DNA of 64,000 nucleotides from Chitinolyticbacter albus (GCF_024437655.1 NZ_JANBVF010000004.1:62001-126000); one strand, 5' to 3'. Counted from the stretch's first letter, positions 46,589 through 55,610 are shown. Notes: generated by a model not told the origin, from the letters alone. Translations and numbers: made by a program.

Positions 46589-47008
46589 ATGCGCCTGATC
46601 CCCGTCACCTTGCTGCTGCTTGCCCTCGACGCTTCCGCCCAGGCGCTCGACCTCCCGGTCAGCGTGGAGGCCACGCCGATCTTGAAGACCACTACCAGCT
46701 GGAACGGTACGCCGCTGGTGTATCCGGCGGGCGTAGCCGAGATCAGCGGCCTGCTGATAACGATCGCCCCCGGCGGCGAAACGGGCTGGCATAGCCACCC
46801 GGTACCGTCGTTCGGCTATGTGCTCGAAGGCGAGCTGGAGGTGTCACTCAAGAATGGCAGGAAGAACCGGATCAAGGCCGGCGAGGCGCTGGCCGAGGTG
46901 GTCGACACGCTGCACAACGGCCGCAACGTGGGCACGGGGCCGGTGAAACTGGTGGTGTTCTACGCCGGCAGCCAAGGCACGGTGCTGACCGTCAAACCGG
47001 TGCCGTAG
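46589..47008 (+). CDS. Secreted cupin-domain protein
   Basis: This 139-aa protein has a signal peptide (MRLIPVTLLLLALDASAQA) and a single cupin barrel. Motif 1 is PGGETGWHSHPVPSFGYVLE, with the H-x-H..(x)..E metal ligands, and motif 2 is DTLHNGRNVGTGPVKLVVFY. The fold and ligands suggest a periplasmic metal-binding sensor or enzyme; no substrate can be assigned. It follows the LysR gene by 159 bases. Confidence 0.85.
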   Translation: MRLIPVTLLLLALDASAQALDLPVSVEATPILKTTTSWNGTPLVYPAGVAEISGLLITIAPGGETGWHSHPVPSFGYVLEGELEVSLKNGRKNRIKAGEALAEVVDTLHNGRNVGTGPVKLVVFYAGSQGTVLTVKPVP

Positions 47009-47028
47009 GCGGGGCAAGCCAGCCGCGA

Positions 47029-47442
47029 CTAGATGCTCTGCGCCATCGAGATATTGATCTTGTAGTGGCCGTACACCAGGATCTCGTCGAGCAGTTGCGT
47101 CAGCTTCGATTGAACCGCCAGCACCACCTTGAGGATGAAACACGGCTCGCCGCTGACGCGATGCGCTTCCTTCACTTCGGGCCGGGTCTTGAGGAAGGCT
47201 TCGAATTTGGTGTGCGCGTAGTCGCGCATCTGCACGGTGATGAAGGCGCACAGCGTATCGCCCAGCGCCCTGTCGTTCACGGCGACGGTATAGCGCTCCA
47301 GCACGCCGGTTTCTTCCAGGCGCTGCACCCGCGTGGCCACCGCCGGGCCGCTCATGCCGATCTCGTCACCGATCTGCTTCCACTGCGCCCGGCCATTCTT
47401 GCGCAGCAGCGCGATGATGCGACGATCGATATGGTCCACCAT
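47029..47442 (-). CDS. Lrp/AsnC-family transcriptional regulator
   Basis: This 137-aa regulator has an N-terminal HTH (DRRIIALLRKNGRAQWKQIG, then GMSGPAVATRVQRLEETGVL) and a C-terminal RAM ligand-binding domain (AFITVQMRDYAHTKFEAFLK). It is shorter than classical Lrp, with an unusual end at ILVYGHYKINISMAQSI. It is convergent with the cupin gene and divergent from a small secreted-protein gene 124 bases away, which could be its target. Confidence 0.9.
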   Translation of the reverse strand: MVDHIDRRIIALLRKNGRAQWKQIGDEIGMSGPAVATRVQRLEETGVLERYTVAVNDRALGDTLCAFITVQMRDYAHTKFEAFLKTRPEVKEAHRVSGEPCFILKVVLAVQSKLTQLLDEILVYGHYKINISMAQSI

Positions 47443-47566
47443 GGTTTTCCTTTCGTCGCGAAAGCAAAAGGACGATTTTGCTTTCGTCGTGCGCTGTATC
47501 GAAATGAAGCCGGCAATTAGAGTCCATCGTCATATCCCTGGCAATAGCGCGAGGCGTGGAGAAACG

Positions 47567-47968
47567 ATGAAGACGACGATGTTCTGGCTGCTGGGCAGCC
47601 TGCTTGCACCGGTCGGCTGGGCCGCACATTGCGATGAGGCAACGAGCACCAGCGATGCGCCGCAACCGCATCGCTACCAGCTGGAAACGGTGATCCAGAC
47701 CGAGGGCGGCCTCTATACGGTGGCAGCGAAGACTGATCTGCTGCTCTCCGAAGCCCATTACGGCGGCGCGCATATCGCCGGCGAAGGGCACGTGCACCTC
47801 TACGTGAACGGCAGGCTGATCGGCCCCATCGTCAACGAGAAGCCGCTCTATCTGCCGCCGCTCTCCCCGGGCGACAACACGATCCGGCTGGTGCTCGCCA
47901 CCAATGGCCATGACGAGAGCGTCTATGCCGTGTCGAGCGAGGCTACGGTGGCGCTGCCCGCTCAGTAA
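47567..47968 (+). CDS. Small secreted protein of unknown function
   Basis: This 133-aa protein starts at the ATG 47567 with GGAG five bases upstream; the signal peptide MKTTMFWLLGSLLAPVGWAA is why longer in-frame starts are rejected. The mature domain (YQLETVIQTEGGLYTVAAKT, GEGHVHLYVNGRLIGPIVNE, LSPGDNTIRLVLATNGHDES) looks like an immunoglobulin-type beta sandwich, with HVHLYVNG reminiscent of DUF4399-like periplasmic domains. Its 3' end overlaps the slyX 3' end by seven bases. The function is unknown. Confidence 0.75.
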   Translation: MKTTMFWLLGSLLAPVGWAAHCDEATSTSDAPQPHRYQLETVIQTEGGLYTVAAKTDLLLSEAHYGGAHIAGEGHVHLYVNGRLIGPIVNEKPLYLPPLSPGDNTIRLVLATNGHDESVYAVSSEATVALPAQ

Positions 47969-48162
47969 TGCGGCGGAATTTCCTGCTGCGGCGCGCCGCG
48001 CGGGCCGAATTCCATGGCTTGCAGCTGGCGGTAGAGCTCGCGCAGCTGTTCCTGCTGCGCATCAAGCTGCAATTGCTGCTGCGAGACGATCTTGTTCAGC
48101 GACTCGAGCAGGTCTTCCTGGAACGCGAGCTTGATTTCCAGTTCGATAAGGCGGTCTTCCAT
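47962..48162 (-). CDS. slyX: SlyX family protein
   Basis: This 66-aa protein is mostly coiled coil (MEDRLIELEIKLAFQEDLLE, then LNKIVSQQQLQLDAQQEQL) and ends in the conserved SlyX tail EIPPHY. The family is widespread in proteobacteria and its molecular role is not established. It is convergent with, and slightly overlaps, the secreted-protein gene. Confidence 0.93.
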   Translation of the reverse strand: MEDRLIELEIKLAFQEDLLESLNKIVSQQQLQLDAQQEQLRELYRQLQAMEFGPRGAPQQEIPPHY

Positions 48163-48221
48163 GGCGCAGCTTCCCGTTGCGGTAAAGCACGAGCTTACCC
48201 CGCCACGTCTTGCGCGCGCAT

Positions 48222-48249
48222 GAAAAAGCCCGGCACGCAGGCCGGGCTT
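48222..48249 (-). terminator. Terminator of the ydgA gene
   Basis: AAGCCCGGC-loop-GCCGGGCTT; on the minus strand the stem is followed by TTTTT, 17 bases after the ydgA stop. Confidence 0.8.
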
Positions 48250-48265
48250 GTTGCGCTGTTGCGCC

Positions 48266-49603
48266 TTACTGCAGGAAATCAGCCATGGTCTTGGGCTGAC
48301 CGTTCACCTCGATCGCGCCGCCCTTGAGCACCAGCTTGGCCTTGACGAGGTCGCCCTCGGTTTGGACGAAGCCGCGCTCCATGCCCTGCGCCAGCGCCAT
48401 TGCGAACTGGGCCTGGCTCTCTTCGGCGTTTTCCGGATCGAGTTGGGTGATCAGCTGCTTCACCAGCGCCTGCGGAACCTGCACCGCCAGCGAGGCATTC
48501 ACCTTGCCCAGCAACGCCATCGGGTTGGCGAAGTCCTGCTCGGCCACATCCTGGCTCGCCAGCTCGAGCTGGTAGCTGCCTTCGCCGGCGGCGTTCTTCA
48601 GCGCCAGCTTCATCTTGAACGCGGGATCATGCGCCAGCAGCGCGGTCACCAGCGCCTTCAGCCGCTGCTGCTCGCCCTGCGGTTCGAAGTTGCACTGCAG
48701 CCAGCCCTTGATCCAGGTGTCGTCGTTGTAGGTCTTGAGCGCCTTGGCATCAATGCGCTCGATGTCGTAACCCAGCGTCAGTGCGCCAAGCTTGGCCTTG
48801 TTGACCATCAGGTCGTCGAACTGGCCCGACACCTTGCCGCTGAGCAGGCCGGCCTTGATTTCGGATGCCCCATCGAACTTGGACTTGCCGACGCTGAAAT
48901 CGACGGCGCGGCCTTCGGACGCATTGAAGTGGGCGGACAGGCCCTCCCACTGCACGGCATCCTTGCCGACATACAGTCCTTCGGCCGCGCGCACGCGATC
49001 GCTCTGGCTCACCAGCTTGCCAAAATGCATGATTTCGCCAGTCGGGCCCTGCACCTCGGCGCCGGCGAGCTCGAACGTGCTCTTGAGCCAGCTGAGGTCC
49101 TGGTCATACTTGAACGTGCCCTTCAGGCCCTTCCATTGCACCTTGCCTCCATCCTGCGCCAGGCTCGCGGCCGGGCTGGCGATATCGGTAGTCAGCTCGC
49201 CATTGAGCGCAACCTTGGTGTAGATGGTCAGCGGCTGCTGATCTTTGAACATCTTGGCGAGCGCTTCCTTAGCTTCCTTGCTGTAGACAAATTCGGTGGT
49301 GATGCCAGCGTTCAGCGGGTTGTGCTGCACGGTGTTGCGCACCGTCACCGAGAGGCCTTCGGGCGGCAGCGGAACGGCAGACGCTTCGTCGCAGCCGATG
49401 CGATAGGTGACGGTTTCCACCGAGGTCCAGAAACCGCGTTCGAACTTGCGATCGGCCACCTGCACCAGCTTGTAGCCCTTGGCCTGTGCTGTCCATTGAT
49501 CGAGCTTGCCGTCGATCTTCTGGCCCACATACCAGGTAGCGCCAGCGTAGCCGGCCGCACCCAGTACCGCGACGGCAACCGCCGCCTTGATGATCTTGCT
49601 CAT
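48266..49603 (-). CDS. ydgA: YdgA family protein (DUF945)
   Basis: This 445-aa protein has an N-terminal hydrophobic anchor (IIKAAVAVAVLGAAGYAGATWYVGQ), then a long beta-rich periplasmic part with the family's typical segments FERGFWTSVETVTYRIG, HNPLNAGITTEFVY, and ending AIEVNGQPKTMADFLQ. The architecture resembles AsmA-like inner-membrane-tethered proteins. The function of the family is unclear, and the gene is monocistronic with its own terminator. Confidence 0.88.
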   Translation of the reverse strand: MSKIIKAAVAVAVLGAAGYAGATWYVGQKIDGKLDQWTAQAKGYKLVQVADRKFERGFWTSVETVTYRIGCDEASAVPLPPEGLSVTVRNTVQHNPLNAGITTEFVYSKEAKEALAKMFKDQQPLTIYTKVALNGELTTDIASPAASLAQDGGKVQWKGLKGTFKYDQDLSWLKSTFELAGAEVQGPTGEIMHFGKLVSQSDRVRAAEGLYVGKDAVQWEGLSAHFNASEGRAVDFSVGKSKFDGASEIKAGLLSGKVSGQFDDLMVNKAKLGALTLGYDIERIDAKALKTYNDDTWIKGWLQCNFEPQGEQQRLKALVTALLAHDPAFKMKLALKNAAGEGSYQLELASQDVAEQDFANPMALLGKVNASLAVQVPQALVKQLITQLDPENAEESQAQFAMALAQGMERGFVQTEGDLVKAKLVLKGGAIEVNGQPKTMADFLQ

Positions 49604-49821
49604 TGCTTTTTCCCTGTTAAGACGCGTGATCCACGCGCGCGTGCTTTAATTTTGTTTTGCAATTTTCCAACAGATATCGTCAGAAAACGCGCAAGCTAAC
49701 AGCTTTATCCGTTGCATGCAAACCGCGCCTGTGCTTGCTGTAGCATGCGCCACTGGACTGGCGGGTTTGACGCGCCGGCGCCCCTCGCGTACCTTCGCGC
49801 GCTTTTTCTTGCGGCCACGCC

Positions 49822-51072
49822 ATGAACCACGCTTGCGGCATCGATTTCGGTACGTCCAACTCCACCGCCGCGCACTACACCACCCAGGGCCCGCGCCTGC
49901 TGGCACTGGAGGAAGGCAAAGTGACGCTGCCTTCGGCCGTGTTCTTCAACCTCGACGAGGACAGCCTTGCCTTCGGTCGCGCCGCGCTGACCGAGTATCT
50001 GGAGGGTTACGAAGGCCGGCTGATGCGGTCGATGAAGAGCCTGCTCGGCAGCAGCCTGATCGACCAGGGCACCGAGGTGGCCGGGCGCATGCTGTCGTTC
50101 AAGTCGCTGATCGGCTGCTTTATCGGCGAGCTAAAGCGCCGCGCCGAACAGCAGGCCAGCACGGCGTTCGATGCGGTGGTGCTGGGCCGCCCGGTGCGCT
50201 TCGTCGACGACAACGACGCCGCCGACGCACTGGCCGAGCGCACGCTGGCCGACATCGCGCGGGATCTGGGCTTTGCCGAAGTGAGCTTCCAGTTCGAGCC
50301 GATCGCCGCCGCTCACGCCTATGAGGAAGACATCACGCGTGAGGAATTGACGCTGGTGGTCGACATCGGCGGCGGCACCTCCGATTTCTCGCTGGTGCGG
50401 CTCTCGCCCGAGCGGCGTGGCAAGGCGGATCGCAGCAGCGATCTACTCGCCAGCAGTGGTGTGCACGTGGGCGGCACCGATCTGGACAAGCGCTTGTCGC
50501 TAGCCGCCATCATGCCCGAGCTGGGCCTGGGCGCCGCACTGAAGAATGGCGCGCTGTTCCCAAGCTCGGTGTTTTTCCAGCTCGCCACCTGGCACACCAT
50601 CAACTTCGCTTACACCAAAAAGACCTGGCGCACGCTGCAGGAGCTGGCACCCGAAGTGACCGACGCCGCGCGCTTCAACCGGCTGCTCGCCGTGGTGCGC
50701 CAGCAATCGGCGCATCACCTGGCGATGCGGGTGGAAGACGCCAAGATCGCCCTGTCTGCCGCCGTTGCGGTCGATCTGCCGCTGCCCGAGGTCGACAATG
50801 CGCTGCGGCTCGAGCTTGCTCGCGGCACCTTCGAGGACGCGATCGCCGACGAGCTCGCCGCCGTCGGCAACGCCGCCGATGCCGCGCTCACGCAGGCCGG
50901 GATCCGGGCCGACGAGATCGACACGCTATTCTTCACCGGCGGCGCCTCCGCCGTTCCTGCCTTGCGCGCGGCGCTGGCGGCGCGCTTCCCGGCCGCACGC
51001 GCGGTCGAAGGCGATGCCTACGGCAGCGTCGGTGCCGGCCTTGCCGTGGTGGCGCGCCAGCGCTACGGCTGA
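49822..51072 (+). CDS. yegD: Hsp70-family chaperone-like ATPase YegD
   Basis: This 416-aa protein contains the actin/Hsp70 ATPase motifs: phosphate 1 GIDFGTSNST, phosphate 2 LTLVVDIGGGTSDFSLVRL and adenosine TLFFTGGASAVPALRAAL. The substrate-binding domain of DnaK is missing, as in E. coli YegD. Features such as LPSAVFFNLDEDSLAFGRAA and the QFEPIAAAHAYEEDI connector support YegD. Cellular partners are unknown. Confidence 0.92.
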   Translation: MNHACGIDFGTSNSTAAHYTTQGPRLLALEEGKVTLPSAVFFNLDEDSLAFGRAALTEYLEGYEGRLMRSMKSLLGSSLIDQGTEVAGRMLSFKSLIGCFIGELKRRAEQQASTAFDAVVLGRPVRFVDDNDAADALAERTLADIARDLGFAEVSFQFEPIAAAHAYEEDITREELTLVVDIGGGTSDFSLVRLSPERRGKADRSSDLLASSGVHVGGTDLDKRLSLAAIMPELGLGAALKNGALFPSSVFFQLATWHTINFAYTKKTWRTLQELAPEVTDAARFNRLLAVVRQQSAHHLAMRVEDAKIALSAAVAVDLPLPEVDNALRLELARGTFEDAIADELAAVGNAADAALTQAGIRADEIDTLFFTGGASAVPALRAALAARFPAARAVEGDAYGSVGAGLAVVARQRYG

Positions 51073-51091
51073 GCGACTTGGCGCGGCTACC

Positions 51092-51210
51092 CTAAGAGCG
51101 GCTAACCGAACCCAGCGCAGCGGTGCTGGCAAGAAGCGCGAAACGCAGGCTGTACATCGCGTACGGCGTTAAGTGCGACGTGGCTTCAGGGTTTTGTTAG
51201 CGGCTCTTAG
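51092..51210. mobile_element. MITE-like element with 15-bp terminal inverted repeats
   Basis: CTAAGAGCGGCTAAC at the left end is matched by GTTAGCGGCTCTTAG at the right end, with one mismatch in 15. The 119-base element has no coding capacity and lies between yegD and the DsbA-like gene. The right half resembles 59932-59990 (GCGTACGGC, then AGGGTTT-GTT and the terminal CTTA). Size, terminal repeats and intergenic position fit a miniature inverted-repeat element; no target duplication is evident. Confidence 0.55.
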
Positions 51211-51266
51211 ACGGGCTCGCACGCAACGCTGTACAGCCCGGGCCATTCATGTTTGCTCAGCCGCCC

Positions 51267-51917
51267 TCAGGCCTCGTCATCGGCGATCTTGCGCAATGCC
51301 TGGGCAAAGGTCTCGGGCGGCTGTCCCCCCGAGATCAGGTATTGCTGGTTGACGATGACGGCGGGCACCCCGCTGATGCCCTGTTGCTGGTAGTAGCGCT
51401 CGGACGCACGCACTTCGCCGGCATAGCGGCGACTATCGAGCACCTCGCGCGCCGCCTCGCCATCGAGACCGGCGGAGAGGGCTGCCTCGACCAGAACATC
51501 CGTATCGCTCACATTGCGCCCCATGCCGAAATACGCCTGCAGCAGCGATTGCTTGAGCGCCAGCTGCTGCGCCGCGCCCAGCTCGCCGGCCCAGTGCAGC
51601 AGGCGGTGCGCGTCGAACGTGTTGTAGGTGCGCGAGCGCGCGTCCATGTCGAAATGGAAGCCCAGCGCTTCGCCGCGCTGGCGGATCGCCTCCTGGCTTT
51701 GCGCCAGCTGTTCGCGGCTCATGCCGTATTTGGCGATCAGGTGCTCGGCGATGTCCTCGCCTTCCGGCGCCATCTGCGGATTGAGTTCGAACGGATGAAA
51801 GGTGAGGTCGAGCTCGACCCCGGCCTGCGCCGCGCCCTGCAACAGGCCATAGAGGCCGATGGCGCACCAGGGACAGACCACGTCCGAGACAAAATCGATC
51901 TTCAACGTTGTGGCCAT
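51267..51917 (-). CDS. DsbA-family oxidoreductase, FrnE-like
   Basis: This 216-aa cytoplasmic protein has a thioredoxin fold with an inserted helical domain. C15-P-W-C18 in FVSDVVCPWCAIGLYGLL is the redox pair, and GISGVPAVIVNQQYLISGGQ supplies the cis-proline and C-terminal strand. The intermediate EALGFHFDMDARSRTYNTFDAHRLLHWA matches FrnE/2-hydroxychromene-2-carboxylate isomerase-like DsbA relatives. The likely role is dithiol-disulfide exchange in oxidative stress; no partner is adjacent. Confidence 0.9.
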   Translation of the reverse strand: MATTLKIDFVSDVVCPWCAIGLYGLLQGAAQAGVELDLTFHPFELNPQMAPEGEDIAEHLIAKYGMSREQLAQSQEAIRQRGEALGFHFDMDARSRTYNTFDAHRLLHWAGELGAAQQLALKQSLLQAYFGMGRNVSDTDVLVEAALSAGLDGEAAREVLDSRRYAGEVRASERYYQQQGISGVPAVIVNQQYLISGGQPPETFAQALRKIADDEA

Positions 51918-51993
51918 GTCGGCTCCCTGCGAGTGACTATGTATCGCATAGTGCGGTCGGAACCGGCCGATTCAACCACGCCCGCGACAGGGT

Positions 51994-52341
51994 TTATGGG
52001 GCGCGGCCTTTGATGCGTTCGCGCAGGCAATCCGGACACAGGCAGTCCTGCGCAGTGCTCACCATAACCGGGGGCAGATCGGCGCACCAGCAACCGCCCT
52101 TCTGGCCGCCACTGCCGCAGTGAAAGCGGGCGCCGCAGCGGCTGCACGTGGTGCGACGCGAGGGTGGAGGAAGCGCACGCAAGCGCTGCCAGACCGCGGC
52201 CTTCTGCGCGTCATCGAGGCGCGACCAGACAGCGATCTCTGCCACGGTGCGGCGACAGCCGATGCAGACGTCGTCCTCGTCGAGCTGGCACTGCGCGACG
52301 CACGGCGAGGGTTGTGGGAAAGGCGCTGCGGTTTCGTTCAT
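51994..52341 (-). CDS. DUF1289 and cysteine-rich CWC zinc-ribbon protein
   Basis: This 115-aa cytoplasmic protein has two small cysteine modules. Residues ~12-50 are DUF1289 (PCVAQCQLDEDDVCIGCRRT, then EIAVWSRLDDAQKAAVW), which may bind an iron-sulfur cluster or zinc. Residues ~65-110 match the CWC module (TTCSRCGARFHCGSGG, GGCWCADLP, CLCPDCL), a zinc-ribbon type. The fusion suggests a metal-dependent nucleic-acid or protein contact, but no function is known. Confidence 0.85.
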   Translation of the reverse strand: MNETAAPFPQPSPCVAQCQLDEDDVCIGCRRTVAEIAVWSRLDDAQKAAVWQRLRALPPPSRRTTCSRCGARFHCGSGGQKGGCWCADLPPVMVSTAQDCLCPDCLRERIKGRAP

Positions 52342-52384
52342 GTGACCAGTATCGCAGTGGGGTCGCCATCATCGCCAGCACCGC

Positions 52385-52413
52385 GCAAAAGAAAAGCCCG
52401 CCAGTCGGCGGGC
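52385..52413 (-). terminator. Terminator of the glnK-amtB operon
   Basis: GCCCGCC-AGTC-GGCGGGC; on the minus strand it is followed by TTTTCTTTT. A second hairpin, GCCGGGCT-GA-AGCCCGGC, lies closer to the amtB stop at 52442-52459. Confidence 0.8.
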
Positions 52414-52469
52414 CCTGAGGACTTTGTTGTTCTGCTGATGAGCCGGGCTGAAGCCCGGCCTTTGGGTGA

Positions 52470-53771
52470 TTACATGTTGTAGGCCTTTTCGCCGTGGCTG
52501 GTCACGTCCAGACCCTCGCGCTCTTCGTCTTCCTTCACGCGCAGGCCGATGGTGGCCTTGAGGATGGCGAACAGGGCGATGGAGACAAGACCCGACCAGA
52601 CGATGGTGATGCCCACGCCTTCGAACTGGATCAGCACCTGCTTGGCCATGTCGAAGTCGGCCGGGCCCATGCCGCCCAGCGCCGGGGCGTAGAACACGCC
52701 GGTCAGCACCGCGCCGATGATGCCGCATACGCCATGGATGCCGAACACGTCGAGCGAATCGTCGACCTTCAAGAGCTTCTTCAGACCATGCACGCCCCAC
52801 AGGCCGGCCAGACCGCCGATCACGCCCATGACGAGACCGCCGCCGACACCGACCAGGCCCGCAGCCGGGGTGATGATGACGAGGCCGGCGATGGCGCCCG
52901 ACGCTGCACCCAAGAGCGAAGGCTTGCCCTTGATCATCCACTCGACGAACAGCCAGGACAGCGTGGCGGCCGCGGTGGCAACGCAGGTGTTGACGAAGGC
53001 GAGCGCAGCCACGCCATTGGCCTCCAGCGCAGAGCCGGCGTTGAAGCCGAACCAGCCCACCCACAGCAGCGAGGCGCCGATCATGGTCATGGTCAGGCTG
53101 TGCGGCGTCATCGCGTCACGGCCGTAGCCGACGCGCTTGCCAACGAAGTAGGCACCGACGAGACCGGCTACGGCAGCGTTGATGTGCACCACGGTGCCGC
53201 CGGCGAAATCGAGCGCGCCATGCTTGAACAGCAGGCCTTCGGTGAACCACACCATGTGGGCGATCGGCGCATAGGCCAGCAGGAACCACACGGCGGTAAA
53301 GATCAGCACGGCGCTGAATTTCACGCGTTCGGCGAAGCCGCCGACGATCAGCGCGCAGGTGATGGCGGCAAAGGCGCCCTGGAAGGCAACGAAGGTGAAC
53401 TCGCTGATCTTCACTTCGGCGGTGAAGGTATCGGCGAGCGAGCCGGGGGTGACGCCCGCCAGCAGCACGCGGCCGAAGCCGCCGATGAAGGCATTGCCCG
53501 AGGTGAAGGCGATGCTGTAACCGACGACGACCCACAGCACCGAGATCAGCGCGAACACGGTCAGCACCTGGGCCAGCACCGACAGCATGTTCTTGGTGCG
53601 TACGAGCCCACCGTAGAACAGCGCGAGGCCCGGAATGGACATCAGGATGACGAGGGCCGAGCAGACCAGTATCCAGCCGTTGTCGGCCTTGCTCAGCACC
53701 GGCGCCGCTGCCTCTTCGGCGTGGGCCAGGCCCGCCAACAGCGGCAGGCTTGCTGCGATCAGTTTTTTCAT
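52470..53771 (-). CDS. amtB: Ammonium transporter
   Basis: This 433-aa membrane channel has a cleavable signal peptide (MKKLIAASLPLLAGLAHA), as in Gram-negative Amt proteins, and 11 helices. Family motifs include MSIPGLALFYGGLVRTKN, DFAGGTVVHINAAVAGLVGA (the first pore His) and DVFGIHGVCGIIGAVLTGVF (the second pore His). It forms a trimer that passes ammonium at low external concentration and is plugged by GlnK. It follows glnK by 28 bases and is read from the same sigma-54 promoter. Confidence 0.97.
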   Translation of the reverse strand: MKKLIAASLPLLAGLAHAEEAAAPVLSKADNGWILVCSALVILMSIPGLALFYGGLVRTKNMLSVLAQVLTVFALISVLWVVVGYSIAFTSGNAFIGGFGRVLLAGVTPGSLADTFTAEVKISEFTFVAFQGAFAAITCALIVGGFAERVKFSAVLIFTAVWFLLAYAPIAHMVWFTEGLLFKHGALDFAGGTVVHINAAVAGLVGAYFVGKRVGYGRDAMTPHSLTMTMIGASLLWVGWFGFNAGSALEANGVAALAFVNTCVATAAATLSWLFVEWMIKGKPSLLGAASGAIAGLVIITPAAGLVGVGGGLVMGVIGGLAGLWGVHGLKKLLKVDDSLDVFGIHGVCGIIGAVLTGVFYAPALGGMGPADFDMAKQVLIQFEGVGITIVWSGLVSIALFAILKATIGLRVKEDEEREGLDVTSHGEKAYNM

Positions 53772-53799
53772 TTGCGTATCTCTCCTTCCCTGAGGCGAA

Positions 53800-54168
<369 letters not shown>

Positions 54169-54178
54169 CTATCCTCTG

Positions 54179-54195
54179 AGCAGAAAGCGTGCCAA
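54179..54195 (-). promoter_or_regulatory. Sigma-54 promoter of glnK-amtB
   Basis: On the minus strand TTGGCACGCTTTCTGCT has the invariant GG and GC separated by exactly ten bases and matches the consensus YTGGCACG-N4-TTGCW closely. Transcription would begin about 30 bases before the glnK start. NtrC activation is expected; I did not locate its enhancer sites with confidence. Confidence 0.82.
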
Positions 54196-54404
54196 CGCAG
54201 CGACAACGCGATGGCGCCGGGCCGGATGATGCCGACCTTCGCGCCACGCACCGATGCCGCGCACAGGCATGGCGCAGAACGCAGTCATGGCACCAACTCG
54301 GTGCACGAACCCCTGGGCGCCGGGCGAGTCATAGTGCAAAGACGGTTCGATCTCGTCTGCTACACTGAGCCATACCTATTTGCAGCCCTAGCCAGGAGCC
54401 CGCC

Positions 54405-54665
54405 ATGCTGAAGGAAAAATTTTTCGACGAAATCTCCGCCAAGATGTCCGAGGCGCTCGCCAACAGCCCGGCCAAGGATATTGAAAAGAACGTGCGCGCA
54501 ATGATGGCTTCGGCTTTCACCAAGATGGATCTGGTCACGCGCGAGGAATTCGAGGTGCAACAGGAAGTGCTGGCACGCACCCGCGAGACGCTCACGGCAC
54601 TCGAAGCACGCGTGCTGGAACTGGAAGCCAAGTTGCACGCCAACAACCCGCAGGACAGCCTGTAA
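54405..54665 (+). CDS. ubiK: Ubiquinone biosynthesis accessory factor UbiK
   Basis: This 86-aa protein (formerly YqiC/BMFP) begins MLKEKFFDEISAKMSEALAN, an amphipathic helix, and ends in a coiled coil (ETLTALEARVLELEAKLHA) through which it trimerises. UbiK works with UbiJ in the Ubi complex for aerobic ubiquinone synthesis at the membrane. AGGAG lies six bases before the ATG, and a terminator follows the gene. Confidence 0.93.
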   Translation: MLKEKFFDEISAKMSEALANSPAKDIEKNVRAMMASAFTKMDLVTREEFEVQQEVLARTRETLTALEARVLELEAKLHANNPQDSL

Positions 54666-54710
54666 TCAGGCGGCATCGTTCTTGCTTGAAGCCGGTGACC
54701 GACCGGCCCC

Positions 54711-54739
54711 GAACCGGGCAATCGCCCGGTTCTTTACTT
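54711..54739 (+). terminator. Terminator after ubiK
   Basis: GAACCGGGC-AATC-GCCCGGTTC then TTTACTT. The GNAT gene starts only 13 bases further on, so its promoter must overlap this hairpin or it depends on read-through. Confidence 0.8.
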
Positions 54740-54751
54740 GCAGATTCCACT

Positions 54752-55195
54752 ATGACCACGATACGCATCGCCACACTGGACGATCTTGATGCGCTTGCCG
54801 CGCTATTCGACCAGTACCGCCAGTTCTACCGTCGCGAATCCGATCTGGCCCGCGCGCGCGCCTTTATCGCGCTGCGCATGGAATACAAGGATTCCCGTCT
54901 GTTCGTCGCCGAGAAGGAAGGCCGCTTGCTGGGCTTTGCCCAGGCCTACCCCAGCCTGTCGTCATTGGCGCTCGGCCCCATCTGGGTGCTGAACGACATC
55001 TACGTACAATCGGATCTGCGCGGTGGCCGCATCGGCACCGAGCTGTTGCAAGCCGTCGAAGTTGCCGCGCGCGCGGCCGGCGCCGACCAGATCCGCGTCG
55101 AAACCTCCCCGGAGAATGTGCGCGCCCAACGCCTCTACCAGAACCAGGGCTTCCGCCGCGAGATGGGGTTTTTGCAGTTCGTGCTGAAGGTGTGA
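54752..55195 (+). CDS. GNAT-family N-acetyltransferase
   Basis: The 147-aa protein from the ATG at 54752 has the GNAT order: TIRIATLDDLDALAALFDQY, strand SRLFVAEKEGRLLGFAQAYP, the LNDIYVQSDLRGGRIGTELL acetyl-CoA pyrophosphate motif (Q/RxxGxG/A as DLRGGRIG) and VETSPENVRAQRLYQNQGFR. The acceptor is unknown. The start codon lies just after the ubiK terminator and lacks a clear Shine-Dalgarno sequence. Confidence 0.9.
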   Translation: MTTIRIATLDDLDALAALFDQYRQFYRRESDLARARAFIALRMEYKDSRLFVAEKEGRLLGFAQAYPSLSSLALGPIWVLNDIYVQSDLRGGRIGTELLQAVEVAARAAGADQIRVETSPENVRAQRLYQNQGFRREMGFLQFVLKV

Positions 55196-55288
55196 GGTAA
55201 GAGAGAAGCCCGTTTCAGACAGGCTACGCTGGCTTAGCGCGTGCGTTTGAGTGCCGCCCAGCCCTCATCCTTCGGAGGCGCCACTGAT

Positions 55289-55555
55289 ATGGCTATTGTC
55301 ACATTCAAGGTTTTTCGCTGTATCGGGACAGAGCAACGTTTGATCCAGACCCGCCAAGTCCAGACAGCGTCGTCGAAAACACTCACGGGAAAGCGCGCAT
55401 TAGCGTTATTGCGGCGGGAATACCCCGCCGTTGGATACGCAATGTCGCTGCAAAAGACAGAGCATGGGTGGTTGCATAGGCGTACTGTCGCAGCGCTGCC
55501 TGGTTGTGCTTACCATTGCGAGTGGGAGCACATTTATGTGCTGGAAGAACACTAG
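55289..55555 (+). CDS. Small hypothetical protein
   Basis: The 88-aa product (MAIVTFKVFRCIGTEQRLIQ, then LTGKRALALLRREYPAVGYA) is preceded by GGAGG ten bases before the ATG. It has a few cysteines and aromatic residues near the C-terminus (GCAYHCEWEHIYVLEEH) and no transmembrane helix. The gene is a little AT-richer than its neighbours. No family is recognised. It ends just before a hairpin shared with the convergent rnpB. Confidence 0.6.
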   Translation: MAIVTFKVFRCIGTEQRLIQTRQVQTASSKTLTGKRALALLRREYPAVGYAMSLQKTEHGWLHRRTVAALPGCAYHCEWEHIYVLEEH

Positions 55556-55583
55556 CGATCTCGGCCCGATATAGCCATAAAAC

Positions 55584-55610
55584 AAAACGCCGCTCGTTGA
55601 GCGGCGTTTT
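55584..55610. terminator. Bidirectional terminator between the 88-aa gene and rnpB
   Basis: AAAACGCCGCT-CGTTG-AGCGGCGTTTT; T-rich on the minus strand (TTTTGTTTTA), so it mainly ends rnpB. Confidence 0.85.

Noticed and set aside
48248-49699. 483-codon plus-strand frame opposite ydgA
   Set aside because: ydgA has a signal anchor and recognisable family motifs; the opposite frame has none and crosses the ydgA terminator.
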